A stretch of DNA of 64,000 bases from Labrys okinawensis (GTDB taxonomy: Bacteria; Pseudomonadota; Alphaproteobacteria; Rhizobiales; Labraceae), in assembly GCF_002982075.1 (NCBI RefSeq), contig NZ_PUEJ01000003.1, forward strand, positions 496,001 to 560,000. The letters run 5' to 3'. The translations under genes and the position numbers were made by a program. The notes beneath the pieces are model-generated. The model made no database searches, was not told the DNA's origin, and worked only from the letters and a program-made list of their open reading frames with translations. This document shows positions 57,318-64,000 of this stretch, piece by piece. Positions within the stretch are counted from its first letter, which is position 1; each line of letters opens with the position of its first letter.

Positions 57318-57386
57318 TCTCCCTCGATCCTCATTATCTTGACAGTCAAAATACTTGATTGTCAAGATAATGAGGATCGAGGGAGA
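57318..57386. promoter_or_regulatory. 69-bp near-perfect palindrome, mirrored promoter/operator
   Basis: Arms of 32 bp (57318-57349 and 57355-57386) are inverted copies with one mismatch and a 5-bp centre AATAC. Each arm holds TTGAC, GATAATGAGG and the GAGGGAGA ribosome-binding site, so the promoter and leader of the leftward gene are mirrored rightward, where no gene follows. TTGACAGTCAA and TTGATTGTCAA at the centre look like MarR operators. Confidence 0.8.
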
Positions 57387-57440
57387 CGTCGCGCGGCATG
57401 TCCGGCTTCGGCGGCCGATAGTGGCGGCGCGTAATCGCCC

Positions 57441-58145
57441 TCATTTCCCGGGTGATGGCGGAGAGGGCGCCAACTGCAGCAGGATGTCCTGATGGACGCT
57501 GCAATCGCCGTGGCCGATGGATTGCCGGGTCGCCTGGCCGCCGAGGACGAGAGCCGGCACGAAATAGAAACATTCTCCCGGGCCGAGTCGCCGCTCACTC
57601 ATGGAGGTGTAGAGGCTGTAATAGGTCCGAGGCTCTTCCTGCAGGAAGTTCTTGAGGTCGCCGGCGAAGAAGCCGTCCATCGACCAGGTGATGGCGGCGC
57701 TGTTGCGATGATGGATGCTCAGAAAGACGACGTCGCTGGCATATTTCCAATCGGCTGGCAGCCCCTTCTCGACAGCCTTCTGCCGAAGGTCGCGGAAATA
57801 GATCAGATCGCCGAAAGCGGTGCGGGCAATCGGAATTCGCGTCGGGTCGGGTTGTTTGAGCAGGAGCCAGCGTGCCAGCATCGCTTCTTGATCGCGCGGA
57901 TCGAAAAACGTGATGAAGCCGTCGCCGAAGGAACCGATACCGACCGTCTGCCAGAACTCGATCAATGTGGGGTGGGCATGCTCCTTCAGCTTGGCCGGAA
58001 GCTCGCCGGACAAGGGACGCACATCGGCGCCGGGGGGGAAATCCTTCAGGAAGGCTTGCAGGTCCATCGGTCTTTCCTGGGCGAAGCTCTGCCCATTGCT
58101 ATAGAGCGCTCCCAAGAGAAGGAGCAGGGTTGCCAAGATGCGCAT
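57441..58145 (-). CDS. Exported GAD-like/DUF1851 (T6SS Tdi1 immunity-like) protein
   Basis: ATG 58145 gives 234 residues with a clear signal peptide (MRILATLLLLLGALYSNGQSFAQ). The mature part matches what I know of the GAD-like and DUF1851/Tdi1 domains: FLKDFPPGADVRPL, LIEFWQTVGIGSFGDGFITFFDP, ARTAFGDLIYF, then the C-terminal SMDGFFAGDLKNFL. Known Tdi1 is a cytoplasmic immunity protein for a type VI DNase effector; export would place this one in the periplasm. No type VI or toxin gene is nearby. The domain assignment is from memory and moderate. Confidence 0.65.
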   Translation of the reverse strand: MRILATLLLLLGALYSNGQSFAQERPMDLQAFLKDFPPGADVRPLSGELPAKLKEHAHPTLIEFWQTVGIGSFGDGFITFFDPRDQEAMLARWLLLKQPDPTRIPIARTAFGDLIYFRDLRQKAVEKGLPADWKYASDVVFLSIHHRNSAAITWSMDGFFAGDLKNFLQEEPRTYYSLYTSMSERRLGPGECFYFVPALVLGGQATRQSIGHGDCSVHQDILLQLAPSPPSPGK

Positions 58146-58256
58146 TGCGTGGACGGGCCCACCAGGATTGTCGGTTCGAATCTGCCGCAACGGAAATGGT
58201 TGGGCAAGGGCTGGGAGCCGCGCCTTAAATCTCTTCCAAATGGGGTTGCCTATTTT

Positions 58257-58272
58257 TTGTCCATAAGGTCAA
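58257..58272 (+). promoter_or_regulatory. RutR-type operator upstream of the ABC transporter/dihydropyrimidinase operon
   Basis: TTGTCCATAAGGTCAA matches TTGACCA-N2-TGGTCAA at 12 of 14 defined bases. It lies 248 bp before the ATPase start in the 374-bp gap 58146-58519, which has no other gene. Two near-consensus sites upstream of the two halves of one pathway support both. Confidence 0.6.
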
Positions 58273-58519
58273 TATTGCTGCCAGCCGCGAGGGCAATCCC
58301 GGCTGGGCCGGAGAGCGGTTGAGAGCGGGGACTGCTTCGCTTTTTTTGTTCGCCGGCGTTCCTTGCCGCGGTTTGAAATATTCCAACCGGGGCAGCGAAC
58401 CGGTAACGTGATAAAATAGAGACTCCCATCGCGGTGGCACGATCATTGCTGTGAACGGGAGCGAGCAGGGCGGAACGGTTCACCGTATCCGCCGGGGACG
58501 AACCAGAGGTAGGGCCGGC

Positions 58520-59356
58520 ATGCAGGTTGAGGGCGTGGATCGGAAGCTTGGTGCCGCGAGGGAACGAACGGCCGCCGGCGAACCCGTGATTGCGGTCGAG
58601 GATCTTTCCTTGACCTTCGATACCGGCGACGGGCCGGTCTATGCGCTCTCCAAGGTCAATCTCACCGTCAATGAAGGCGATTTCGTTTCCTTCATCGGCC
58701 CCTCCGGCTGCGGCAAGACCACTTTGCTGCGCGTCATCGCCGATCTCGAACGCCAGACTTCCGGCTCGATCAAGGTGAACGGGCTGACGCCGGAACAGGC
58801 GCGGCTCGGGCGGCATTACGGCTATGTCTTCCAGGCGCCGGCGCTCTACCCCTGGCGCACCATCGAGCGCAACGTCATGCTGCCGTTGGAAGTGATGGGA
58901 TTTCCTGCCGCCGAACGCAGGGAGAGGGCGGCCCGCAATCTCGAACTGGTCAATCTCAAAGGCTTCGAGAAGAAGTTTCCCTGGCAATTGTCCGGCGGCA
59001 TGCAGCAGCGCGCCTCGATCGCGAGGGCGCTCTCCTTCGATCCCAAGCTGATGCTGATGGACGAGCCGTTCGGAGCGCTCGACGAGATCGTCCGCGACAA
59101 GCTCAACGACCAGCTCCTGCATCTGTGGCGCACCACCAGGAAGACGGTGGTGTTCGTCACCCATTCCATTCCCGAGGCGGTGTACCTGTCCACCAAGATC
59201 GTGGTGATGTCGCCCAGGCCCGGCCGCATCATCGACATCATCGACTGCGATTTCCCGCGCGACCGCACGCTGGACATCCGCGAGACGCCCGAATTCCTCG
59301 AAGTGGCCCACCGCGTGCGCGACGGCCTCAGGGCAGGGCACTCCTATGACGACTGA
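58520..59356 (+). CDS. ABC transporter ATPase, SsuB/TauB/ThiZ type
   Basis: ATG 58520 gives 278 residues. Walker A is FIGPSGCGKTTLLRV, the Q-loop YGYVFQAPALYPWRT, the signature WQLSGGMQQRASIARALSFDP, Walker B MLMDEPFGALDE and the switch His in VFVTHSIPEA. This set defines importers for nitrate, sulphonate, taurine and thiamine-pyrimidine. Two permeases and an NMT1-type binding protein follow, then dihydropyrimidinase, so pyrimidine or dihydropyrimidine uptake is likely. The gene overlaps the next by 11 bp. Confidence 0.93.
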   Translation: MQVEGVDRKLGAARERTAAGEPVIAVEDLSLTFDTGDGPVYALSKVNLTVNEGDFVSFIGPSGCGKTTLLRVIADLERQTSGSIKVNGLTPEQARLGRHYGYVFQAPALYPWRTIERNVMLPLEVMGFPAAERRERAARNLELVNLKGFEKKFPWQLSGGMQQRASIARALSFDPKLMLMDEPFGALDEIVRDKLNDQLLHLWRTTRKTVVFVTHSIPEAVYLSTKIVVMSPRPGRIIDIIDCDFPRDRTLDIRETPEFLEVAHRVRDGLRAGHSYDD

Positions 59357-60275
59357 GGTGCTCGTTGCCCGTACCGCCCCCTCACTGTGGAGCCGCCTGA
59401 TGACCGGCAAGGCCGGGCCGGTGACGGTGGTCGTGCTGGCGATCTTCGCTCTCTGGTATCTTGCCTGCCTCCCGATGAACGGGGCGGCTCTGCAGCGCGT
59501 CATGCCCGATGCCGCCGCCCGCCCGCTCCTGGAGCAGTTCGTTGCCGCCATCAACCTGCCGGATGGCAACCTCGCCGCGCCGCACCAGATCATCATGGCG
59601 ATGGTGCAGGGCCTGTTCTTCGAGCCGCCTCTGGGCCGGCGCAGCCTGGTCTATCATGGCCTGATCACGCTTTCCTCGGCCTTGTCGGGCTTCGTGCTCG
59701 GCGCCGTGCTCGGCATCGTGCTGGCGGTGCTGATCGTGCATTACCGCTCGATGCGGCAGAGCCTGATGCCGTGGGTGATCGTCTCCCAGACCATCCCGAT
59801 CCTGGCGCTGGTGCCGCTGCTGACCGCGATCACCGGCCGGCTCGGCGCGCCGATCCTGGTGCCGAAGGCCCTGATCGCCACCTATCTGTGCTTCTTCCCG
59901 GTGACGGTCGGCATGGTGAAGGGGCTGACCTCGCCGGATCTGATGCAGCTCGACCTGATGCGCACCTATGATGCTTCGAAATGGCAGACCTTCTGGAAGC
60001 TGCGCTGGCCGGCGGCGACACCCTATCTGTTCGCCAGCCTGAAGATCGCCATCGCCGGCTGCATCATCGGCGCCATCGTTGCCGAGATGCCGACGGGCGC
60101 CCAGGGTGGGCTCGGCTCGCGCCTGTTGGCGGGCTACCAGTACAACAATCTGCGCCTGGTGCTGTGGGCTTCCCTGTTCACCGCCGCGCTGCTCTCGGCG
60201 GCCCTGATCGGACTGATCGGCCTGATCGAACGGCGTACGTTGGCGAGAATGGGCGTCAAAGGAGAGCAGGCATGA
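59346..60275 (+). CDS. ABC transporter permease (SsuC/ThiX family)
   Basis: The 309-residue permease has six or seven TM helices and the cytoplasmic EAA-like loop in MRTYDASKWQTFWKLRWPAATPYLF that docks with the ATPase. A segment near 80-105 (HQIIMAMVQGLFFEPPLGRR) lies between the first TM and the core, as is typical of the family. It overlaps both the preceding ATPase and the following permease gene (4 bp), showing a tight operon. The importer would use the two permeases as a heterodimer. Confidence 0.92.
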   Translation: MTTEVLVARTAPSLWSRLMTGKAGPVTVVVLAIFALWYLACLPMNGAALQRVMPDAAARPLLEQFVAAINLPDGNLAAPHQIIMAMVQGLFFEPPLGRRSLVYHGLITLSSALSGFVLGAVLGIVLAVLIVHYRSMRQSLMPWVIVSQTIPILALVPLLTAITGRLGAPILVPKALIATYLCFFPVTVGMVKGLTSPDLMQLDLMRTYDASKWQTFWKLRWPAATPYLFASLKIAIAGCIIGAIVAEMPTGAQGGLGSRLLAGYQYNNLRLVLWASLFTAALLSAALIGLIGLIERRTLARMGVKGEQA

Positions 60276-61390
60276 CGGCCTTCCAATCGCGCGGATGGCT
60301 TATTGCAGCAGCGCTTATTGCTGTAAGTGCCCTTTTCCCTTTGGGCGATGGCACCGATGCCATTTCGATTCAGATGGTCAGCTCAGTCTATATCGTTGCG
60401 GTTCTCTATTTGGGGGCCAGCCTTCATGGGAATCGCTATGGTGGATGGCTTTTTAGTTTACTTCCGCTTTCTTTTGCCGCCGTCGTTACCCTGACGATAA
60501 TTGTCCACTCACCGGGCGTCGCAGGGGTGGCCAACTGGGGCCTCTGGTTGAAGGCGATTGGGTTGTGGCTTGCCGCCTGGATGCTGGTGGACATGATCGC
60601 CAATGCCGGTGATGGACGCCGCACCTCGCGCTGGCGGAACCTGGCGCCGATGATCCTGTTCGGCGCCACACTACTCCTTCTTTGGGAGTGGCTGGTCGTC
60701 GGTTTCGGCATCTCGCCCATCATCCTGCTGCCGCCGTCCGCCATCGGCCAGGCCGTGGTGGCGCAGGTCAATACGCTCGCCACCGATTTCGTCTGGACCT
60801 TCCTGCACGAAGTCCTGCTCGGCTGGCTGATCGGCTGCGGCTCGGGGTTCCTGGTGGCGTTGGTGGCCGACCGCATCCCCTTCCTGCGCCGTGGCCTGTT
60901 GCCGCTCGGCAATGTCGTCTCGGCCCTGCCCATCGTCGGCATCGCGCCGATCATGATCTGGTGGTTCACCTATGACTGGCCCTCCAAGACGGCCGTCGTG
61001 GTGGCGATGACCTTCTTTCCGATGTTGGTCAACACGGTGGCGGGCCTGGCAGCCAGCGGCGCGCTGGAGCGCGACCTGATGCGCTCCTACGGCGCCAGTT
61101 ACTGGCCGACATTGGTGAATCTCCGTCTTCCCGCCGCGATGCCCTTCATCTTCAACGGCTTGAAGATCAATTCGACCCTGGCGATGATCGGCGCCATCGT
61201 CGCCGAATATTTCGACGGGCCCACCATCGGCATGGGCTTTCGCATCAACACCCAGGCGGCGCTGTCGCAGACCGACATCGTCTGGGCGGAGATCGCGGTG
61301 GCCATGGTGGCGGGCTCACTATTTTACGGCCTCATTGCCCTCGTCGAGCGGGCGGTGACGTTTTGGCATCCCTCTTACCGGCGCGCGTGA
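60272..61390 (+). CDS. ABC transporter permease with an AT-rich N-terminal TM extension
   Basis: ATG 60272 overlaps the previous stop. The 372 residues exceed the usual 250-280 because about 110 residues with four extra TM helices precede the normal permease core, which begins near 125 (APMILFGATLLLLWEWL) and contains the docking loop RSYGASYWPTLVNLRLPAAMPF. The extra part is coded by unusually AT-rich DNA: 89 of 180 bases (49%) are G or C over 60301-60480, against 60-67% around it, with codons such as TTT, TTA and GTT. Confidence 0.92.
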   Translation: MTAFQSRGWLIAAALIAVSALFPLGDGTDAISIQMVSSVYIVAVLYLGASLHGNRYGGWLFSLLPLSFAAVVTLTIIVHSPGVAGVANWGLWLKAIGLWLAAWMLVDMIANAGDGRRTSRWRNLAPMILFGATLLLLWEWLVVGFGISPIILLPPSAIGQAVVAQVNTLATDFVWTFLHEVLLGWLIGCGSGFLVALVADRIPFLRRGLLPLGNVVSALPIVGIAPIMIWWFTYDWPSKTAVVVAMTFFPMLVNTVAGLAASGALERDLMRSYGASYWPTLVNLRLPAAMPFIFNGLKINSTLAMIGAIVAEYFDGPTIGMGFRINTQAALSQTDIVWAEIAVAMVAGSLFYGLIALVERAVTFWHPSYRRA

Positions 61391-61422
61391 CGCAGGACGA
61401 GGTTAACAGAGGAGTGGACGGA

Positions 61423-62421
61423 ATGAAGAAGGCACTACTGGCCGGCGTCGCTTTCGCGCTCGGGCTTGGAGCGATCAGCGCGGCGCAGGCAGCCGACAAG
61501 GTCACGCTGCAGCTCAAATGGGTGGTCCAGGGGCAGTTCGCCGGTTATCTCGTGGCCAAGGACAAGGGCTTCTACAAGGAAGCCGGTCTCGATGTCACCG
61601 TGGCGCCCGGCGGCCCCGATATCGCGCCGGAAACCGTGATCGCCAACAAACAGGCCGACGTGATCGTCGACTGGATGCCCGCGGCCCTCGCTGCCCGCGA
61701 GAAGGGCGTGCCGCTGGTCAATATCGCCCAGCCCTTCAAGCGCTCCGGCCTACAGCTCACCTGCCGCAAGGAATCCGGCGTCAAGACGCCGGCCGATTTC
61801 AAGGGCAAGACGCTGGGCGTATGGTTCTACGGCAATGAATATCCCTTCAACGCCTTCATGGGCAAGCTCGGCCTCAAGCTCGACGGCTCGGCCGAGGGCG
61901 TGAAGGTGATCAAGCAGGGCTTCAATGTCGATCCGCTCCTGCAGAAGCAGGCCGACTGCATCTCCACCATGACCTACAACGAATATTGGCAGGTGATCGA
62001 GGCCGGCGTGAAGGCCGAGGACCTGACCGTCTTCAACTACACCGACCAGGGCGTGGCGGTGCTGGAGGACGGGCTTTATGTCATGGAGGATCGCCTCAAG
62101 GATCCGAAATTCGTGGAGACCATGGCCAAGTTCGTCAAGGCCTCGATGAAGGGCTGGGAGTATGCCCGAGCCCATCCGGACGAAGCCGTGAAAATCGTGC
62201 TCGATAACGATGCCTCCGGTGCGCAGACCGAGGTGCACCAGACCCACATGATAGCCGAGGTCAACAAGCTGACCGAAGGCTCCGACGGCACACTCGATCC
62301 GGCCGCTGCGGAGGGCACCGTCAAGACGCTGCTCGGCGCCGGTGGCGACAGCCCGGCCATCACCAAGGCGCCCGTGGGCGGCTGGAGCTCGGCGGTCACC
62401 GACGCAATGAAGAAGCTGTGA
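61423..62421 (+). CDS. NMT1/THI5-type periplasmic binding protein, candidate pyrimidine receptor
   Basis: ATG 61423, with AGAGGAGTGG upstream, gives 332 residues with a signal peptide ending AAQAAD. The mature protein opens VTLQLKWVVQGQFAGYLVAKDKGFYKEAGLDV, the NMT1/THI5 signature found in ThiY, RibY and related receptors of pyrimidine-like ligands. Its place between two permeases and dihydropyrimidinase points to uracil, thymine or a dihydropyrimidine/hydantoin as ligand. Repeat A3 follows the stop and separates it from the dihydropyrimidinase gene. Confidence 0.9.
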   Translation: MKKALLAGVAFALGLGAISAAQAADKVTLQLKWVVQGQFAGYLVAKDKGFYKEAGLDVTVAPGGPDIAPETVIANKQADVIVDWMPAALAAREKGVPLVNIAQPFKRSGLQLTCRKESGVKTPADFKGKTLGVWFYGNEYPFNAFMGKLGLKLDGSAEGVKVIKQGFNVDPLLQKQADCISTMTYNEYWQVIEAGVKAEDLTVFNYTDQGVAVLEDGLYVMEDRLKDPKFVETMAKFVKASMKGWEYARAHPDEAVKIVLDNDASGAQTEVHQTHMIAEVNKLTEGSDGTLDPAAAEGTVKTLLGAGGDSPAITKAPVGGWSSAVTDAMKKL

Positions 62422-62429
62422 GACGAATG

Positions 62430-62589
62430 ACCCTCCCCTGGAGGGGGAGGGTCGGCCTGCAAGGCCGGGGTGGGGTGGGAACCGCCGCCGAACCAATCAA
62501 GTTCTCGCATGACCCGGCTTATCGAAAGGCCTGCGCCTTTTCACCCCACCCCGACGCTAAGCGTCGACCCTCCCCCTCCAGGGGAGGGT
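62430..62589. repeat. Palindromic repeat A3
   Basis: The outer ends (ACCCTCCCCTGGAGGGGGAGGG and its inverse, ending 62589) match A1. The inner small hairpin is different, CGGCCT-GCA-AGGCCG on the left and GACGC-TAA-GCGTC on the right, but pairing is preserved, as is the GGGGTGGGG/CCCCACCCC pair. It lies between codirectional genes. Confidence 0.9.
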
Positions 62590-62641
62590 AAAACCAGCGC
62601 CGAGGTAACAGGCGCGGCGAACTCGTTATTGGAGGACTATT

Positions 62642-64000
62642 ATGCCGATCCTGATCCGTGGCGGTGTCGTGGTAAACCACGATCATTCCAGGCAAGCCGA
62701 TGTGCTGATCGACGGCGAAACCATTTTGGCGATCGGTCCGAAGCTGTCGGCGCCGGCGGGGACCGAAATCATCGACGCCGATGGCTGCTTCGTTTTGCCG
62801 GGCGGCATCGATCCGCATACCCATCTCGAAATGCCCTTCATGGGCACCGTCTCGGCTGACGATTTCGAATCCGGCACCCGCGCCGCTCTGTCCGGCGGCA
62901 CCACCATGGTGGTGGATTTCTGCTTGCCCGCGCCCGGCCAGTCGCTGCTGGCGGCCTATCAGGAATGGCGCCACAAGAGCGAAAAGGCGGTCGCCGACCA
63001 TTCCTTCCACATGGCGATCACCTGGTGGGACAAACAGGTCTTCGACGAGATGGACACCGTGGTGAAGACCTACGGCATCAACACCTTCAAGCATTTCCTT
63101 GCCTATAAGGGCGCGCTGATGGTGAATGACGACGAATTGTTCCACTCCTTCAGCCGCTGCGCCGGCCTCGGCGCCCTGCCGCTGGTGCATGCCGAGAATG
63201 GCGACATCGTCTTCCGCCTGCAGCAGCACTACATCGACCAGGGCATCACCGGGCCCGAAGGCCACGCCTATTCGCGCCCGCCGGAAGTGGAAGGTGAGGC
63301 GACCAACCGCGCCATCATGATCGCCGACATGGCGGGCAGCCAGCTCTATGTCGTGCATACCTCCTGCCGCGACAGTCACGAGGCGATCGCGCGGGCCCGC
63401 GCCGCCGGCAAGCGCGTCTATGGCGAGCCGCTGATCCAGCATCTGGTGCTCGACGACAGCGAGTATCAGAACAAGGATTGGGACTACGCCGCCCGCCGGG
63501 TGATGTCGCCGCCCTTCCGCAACAAGTCCCACCAGGATTCGCTGTGGGCCGGCCTCGCTTCGGGCTCGCTCCAGGTGGTGGCGACCGATCACTGCGCCTT
63601 CACTGCCGAACAGAAACGCATGGGTCTCGGCGATTTCCGCAAGATTCCCAACGGCACGGGCGGGCTCGAGGACCGCATGCCGGTGCTGTGGACCGCGGGC
63701 GTCAAGACCGGGCGCCTGACCAAGGAAGAGTTCGTGGCGGTCACCTCCACCAACATCGCCCGCATCCTCAACATCTATCCCCGCAAGGGGGCGATTGCCG
63801 TGGGCTCGGATGCCGACCTCACCATCTGGGATCCGGCCGCCACCAAGACGATCCAGGCCAAGACCCAGCTCAGCCGCGTCGAATACAATGTCTTCGAAGG
63901 CTATGAGTGCACGGGCCTGCCGATCGTTACCCTGTCGCGCGGGCGCATCGCCTGGAAGGACAAGCAGATCCAGCTCCAGAAGGGAGATGGGGCCTTCATC
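62642..64000 (+). CDS. hydA: Dihydropyrimidinase/D-hydantoinase (3' truncated)
   Basis: ATG 62642, with TTGGAGGA upstream, opens a frame that runs past the window end (453 codons visible; family about 460-490). It hydrolyses dihydrouracil and dihydrothymine to N-carbamoyl-beta-amino acids. Metal ligands are visible: His pair in GIDPHTHLE, the carboxylated Lys in FKHFLAYKGAL, His in LVHAEN, His in YVVHTSC and Asp in VATDHCAF. It continues the ABC-transporter operon and acts on the product of PreTA encoded 30 kb upstream. The following amidohydrolase (beta-ureidopropionase) is not in the window. Confidence 0.95.
   Translation, partial: MPILIRGGVVVNHDHSRQADVLIDGETILAIGPKLSAPAGTEIIDADGCFVLPGGIDPHTHLEMPFMGTVSADDFESGTRAALSGGTTMVVDFCLPAPGQSLLAAYQEWRHKSEKAVADHSFHMAITWWDKQVFDEMDTVVKTYGINTFKHFLAYKGALMVNDDELFHSFSRCAGLGALPLVHAENGDIVFRLQQHYIDQGITGPEGHAYSRPPEVEGEATNRAIMIADMAGSQLYVVHTSCRDSHEAIARARAAGKRVYGEPLIQHLVLDDSEYQNKDWDYAARRVMSPPFRNKSHQDSLWAGLASGSLQVVATDHCAFTAEQKRMGLGDFRKIPNGTGGLEDRMPVLWTAGVKTGRLTKEEFVAVTSTNIARILNIYPRKGAIAVGSDADLTIWDPAATKTIQAKTQLSRVEYNVFEGYECTGLPIVTLSRGRIAWKDKQIQLQKGDGAFI

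Noticed and set aside
58165..58200. GGTTCGAATCTGCC resembling a tRNA T-arm, possible tRNA remnant or attachment site
   Set aside because: The flanking bases do not form a T-stem and there is no anticodon or acceptor arm upstream.

Overview
The window is GC-rich, gene-dense chromosomal DNA from an alphaproteobacterium, most likely of the Hyphomicrobiales (Rhizobiales). The evidence is the order degP - response regulator - histidine kinase - glnE - clpS - PleC-like kinase, a bacterioferritin/Bfd pair with Irr-type dyads, an alphaproteobacterial Zur-type site, a RutR-controlled reductive pyrimidine pathway, and several families of palindromic intergenic repeats. I cannot name a genus. No tRNA, rRNA, CRISPR array, prophage or transposase was seen. 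The first gene (degP-like) and the last (dihydropyrimidinase) run off the ends.

Layout. 1-9.7 kb: envelope protease with its two-component system, GlnE, ClpS and a large PleC/DivJ-type hybrid-free kinase whose upstream region has four GANTC (CcrM) sites. 10-19 kb: aminopeptidase N, a TetR repressor overlapping the end of a three-domain MFS/acyltransferase/acyl-ACP synthetase fusion, and RecQ. 19.3-24.6 kb: a metal/B12 block with a Zur-type site, a COG0523 GTPase, a cobalamin riboswitch, a BtuFCD-like importer and a methyltransferase of unknown role. 24.8-29.1 kb: transaldolase, a GreB-like factor, bfr/bfd and an ECF sigma/anti-sigma pair.

29.2-49.6 kb is catabolic. PreT/PreA reduce uracil and thymine; RutR is encoded nearby; an omega-aminotransferase plus CoA-acylating MmsA take beta-alanine to acetyl-CoA (and 3-aminoisobutyrate to propionyl-CoA). 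A leftward cluster (short-chain dehydrogenase, thiolase, acyl-CoA synthetase, second MmsA, acyl-CoA dehydrogenase, 3-hydroxyisobutyryl-CoA hydrolase, MmsB, enoyl-CoA hydratase) covers the lower valine and isoleucine pathways and faces an AraC-type regulator. PhhA sits inside this block.

49.7-58.1 kb is more accessory: a permease broken by a one-base frameshift, a LuxR-type regulator, an amidase, PEP carboxykinase, a RibD-C/DHFR-like reductase, MarR, a small membrane protein next to a 69-bp near-perfect palindrome, and an exported GAD/Tdi1-like protein. 58.2-64 kb: a second RutR-type site, an NMT1/THI5-type ABC importer and dihydropyrimidinase, which closes the loop to PreTA 30 kb upstream. 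The clearest non-gene signal is a set of intergenic hairpin repeats (three copies each of two designs) whose stem sequences differ between copies while pairing is kept.
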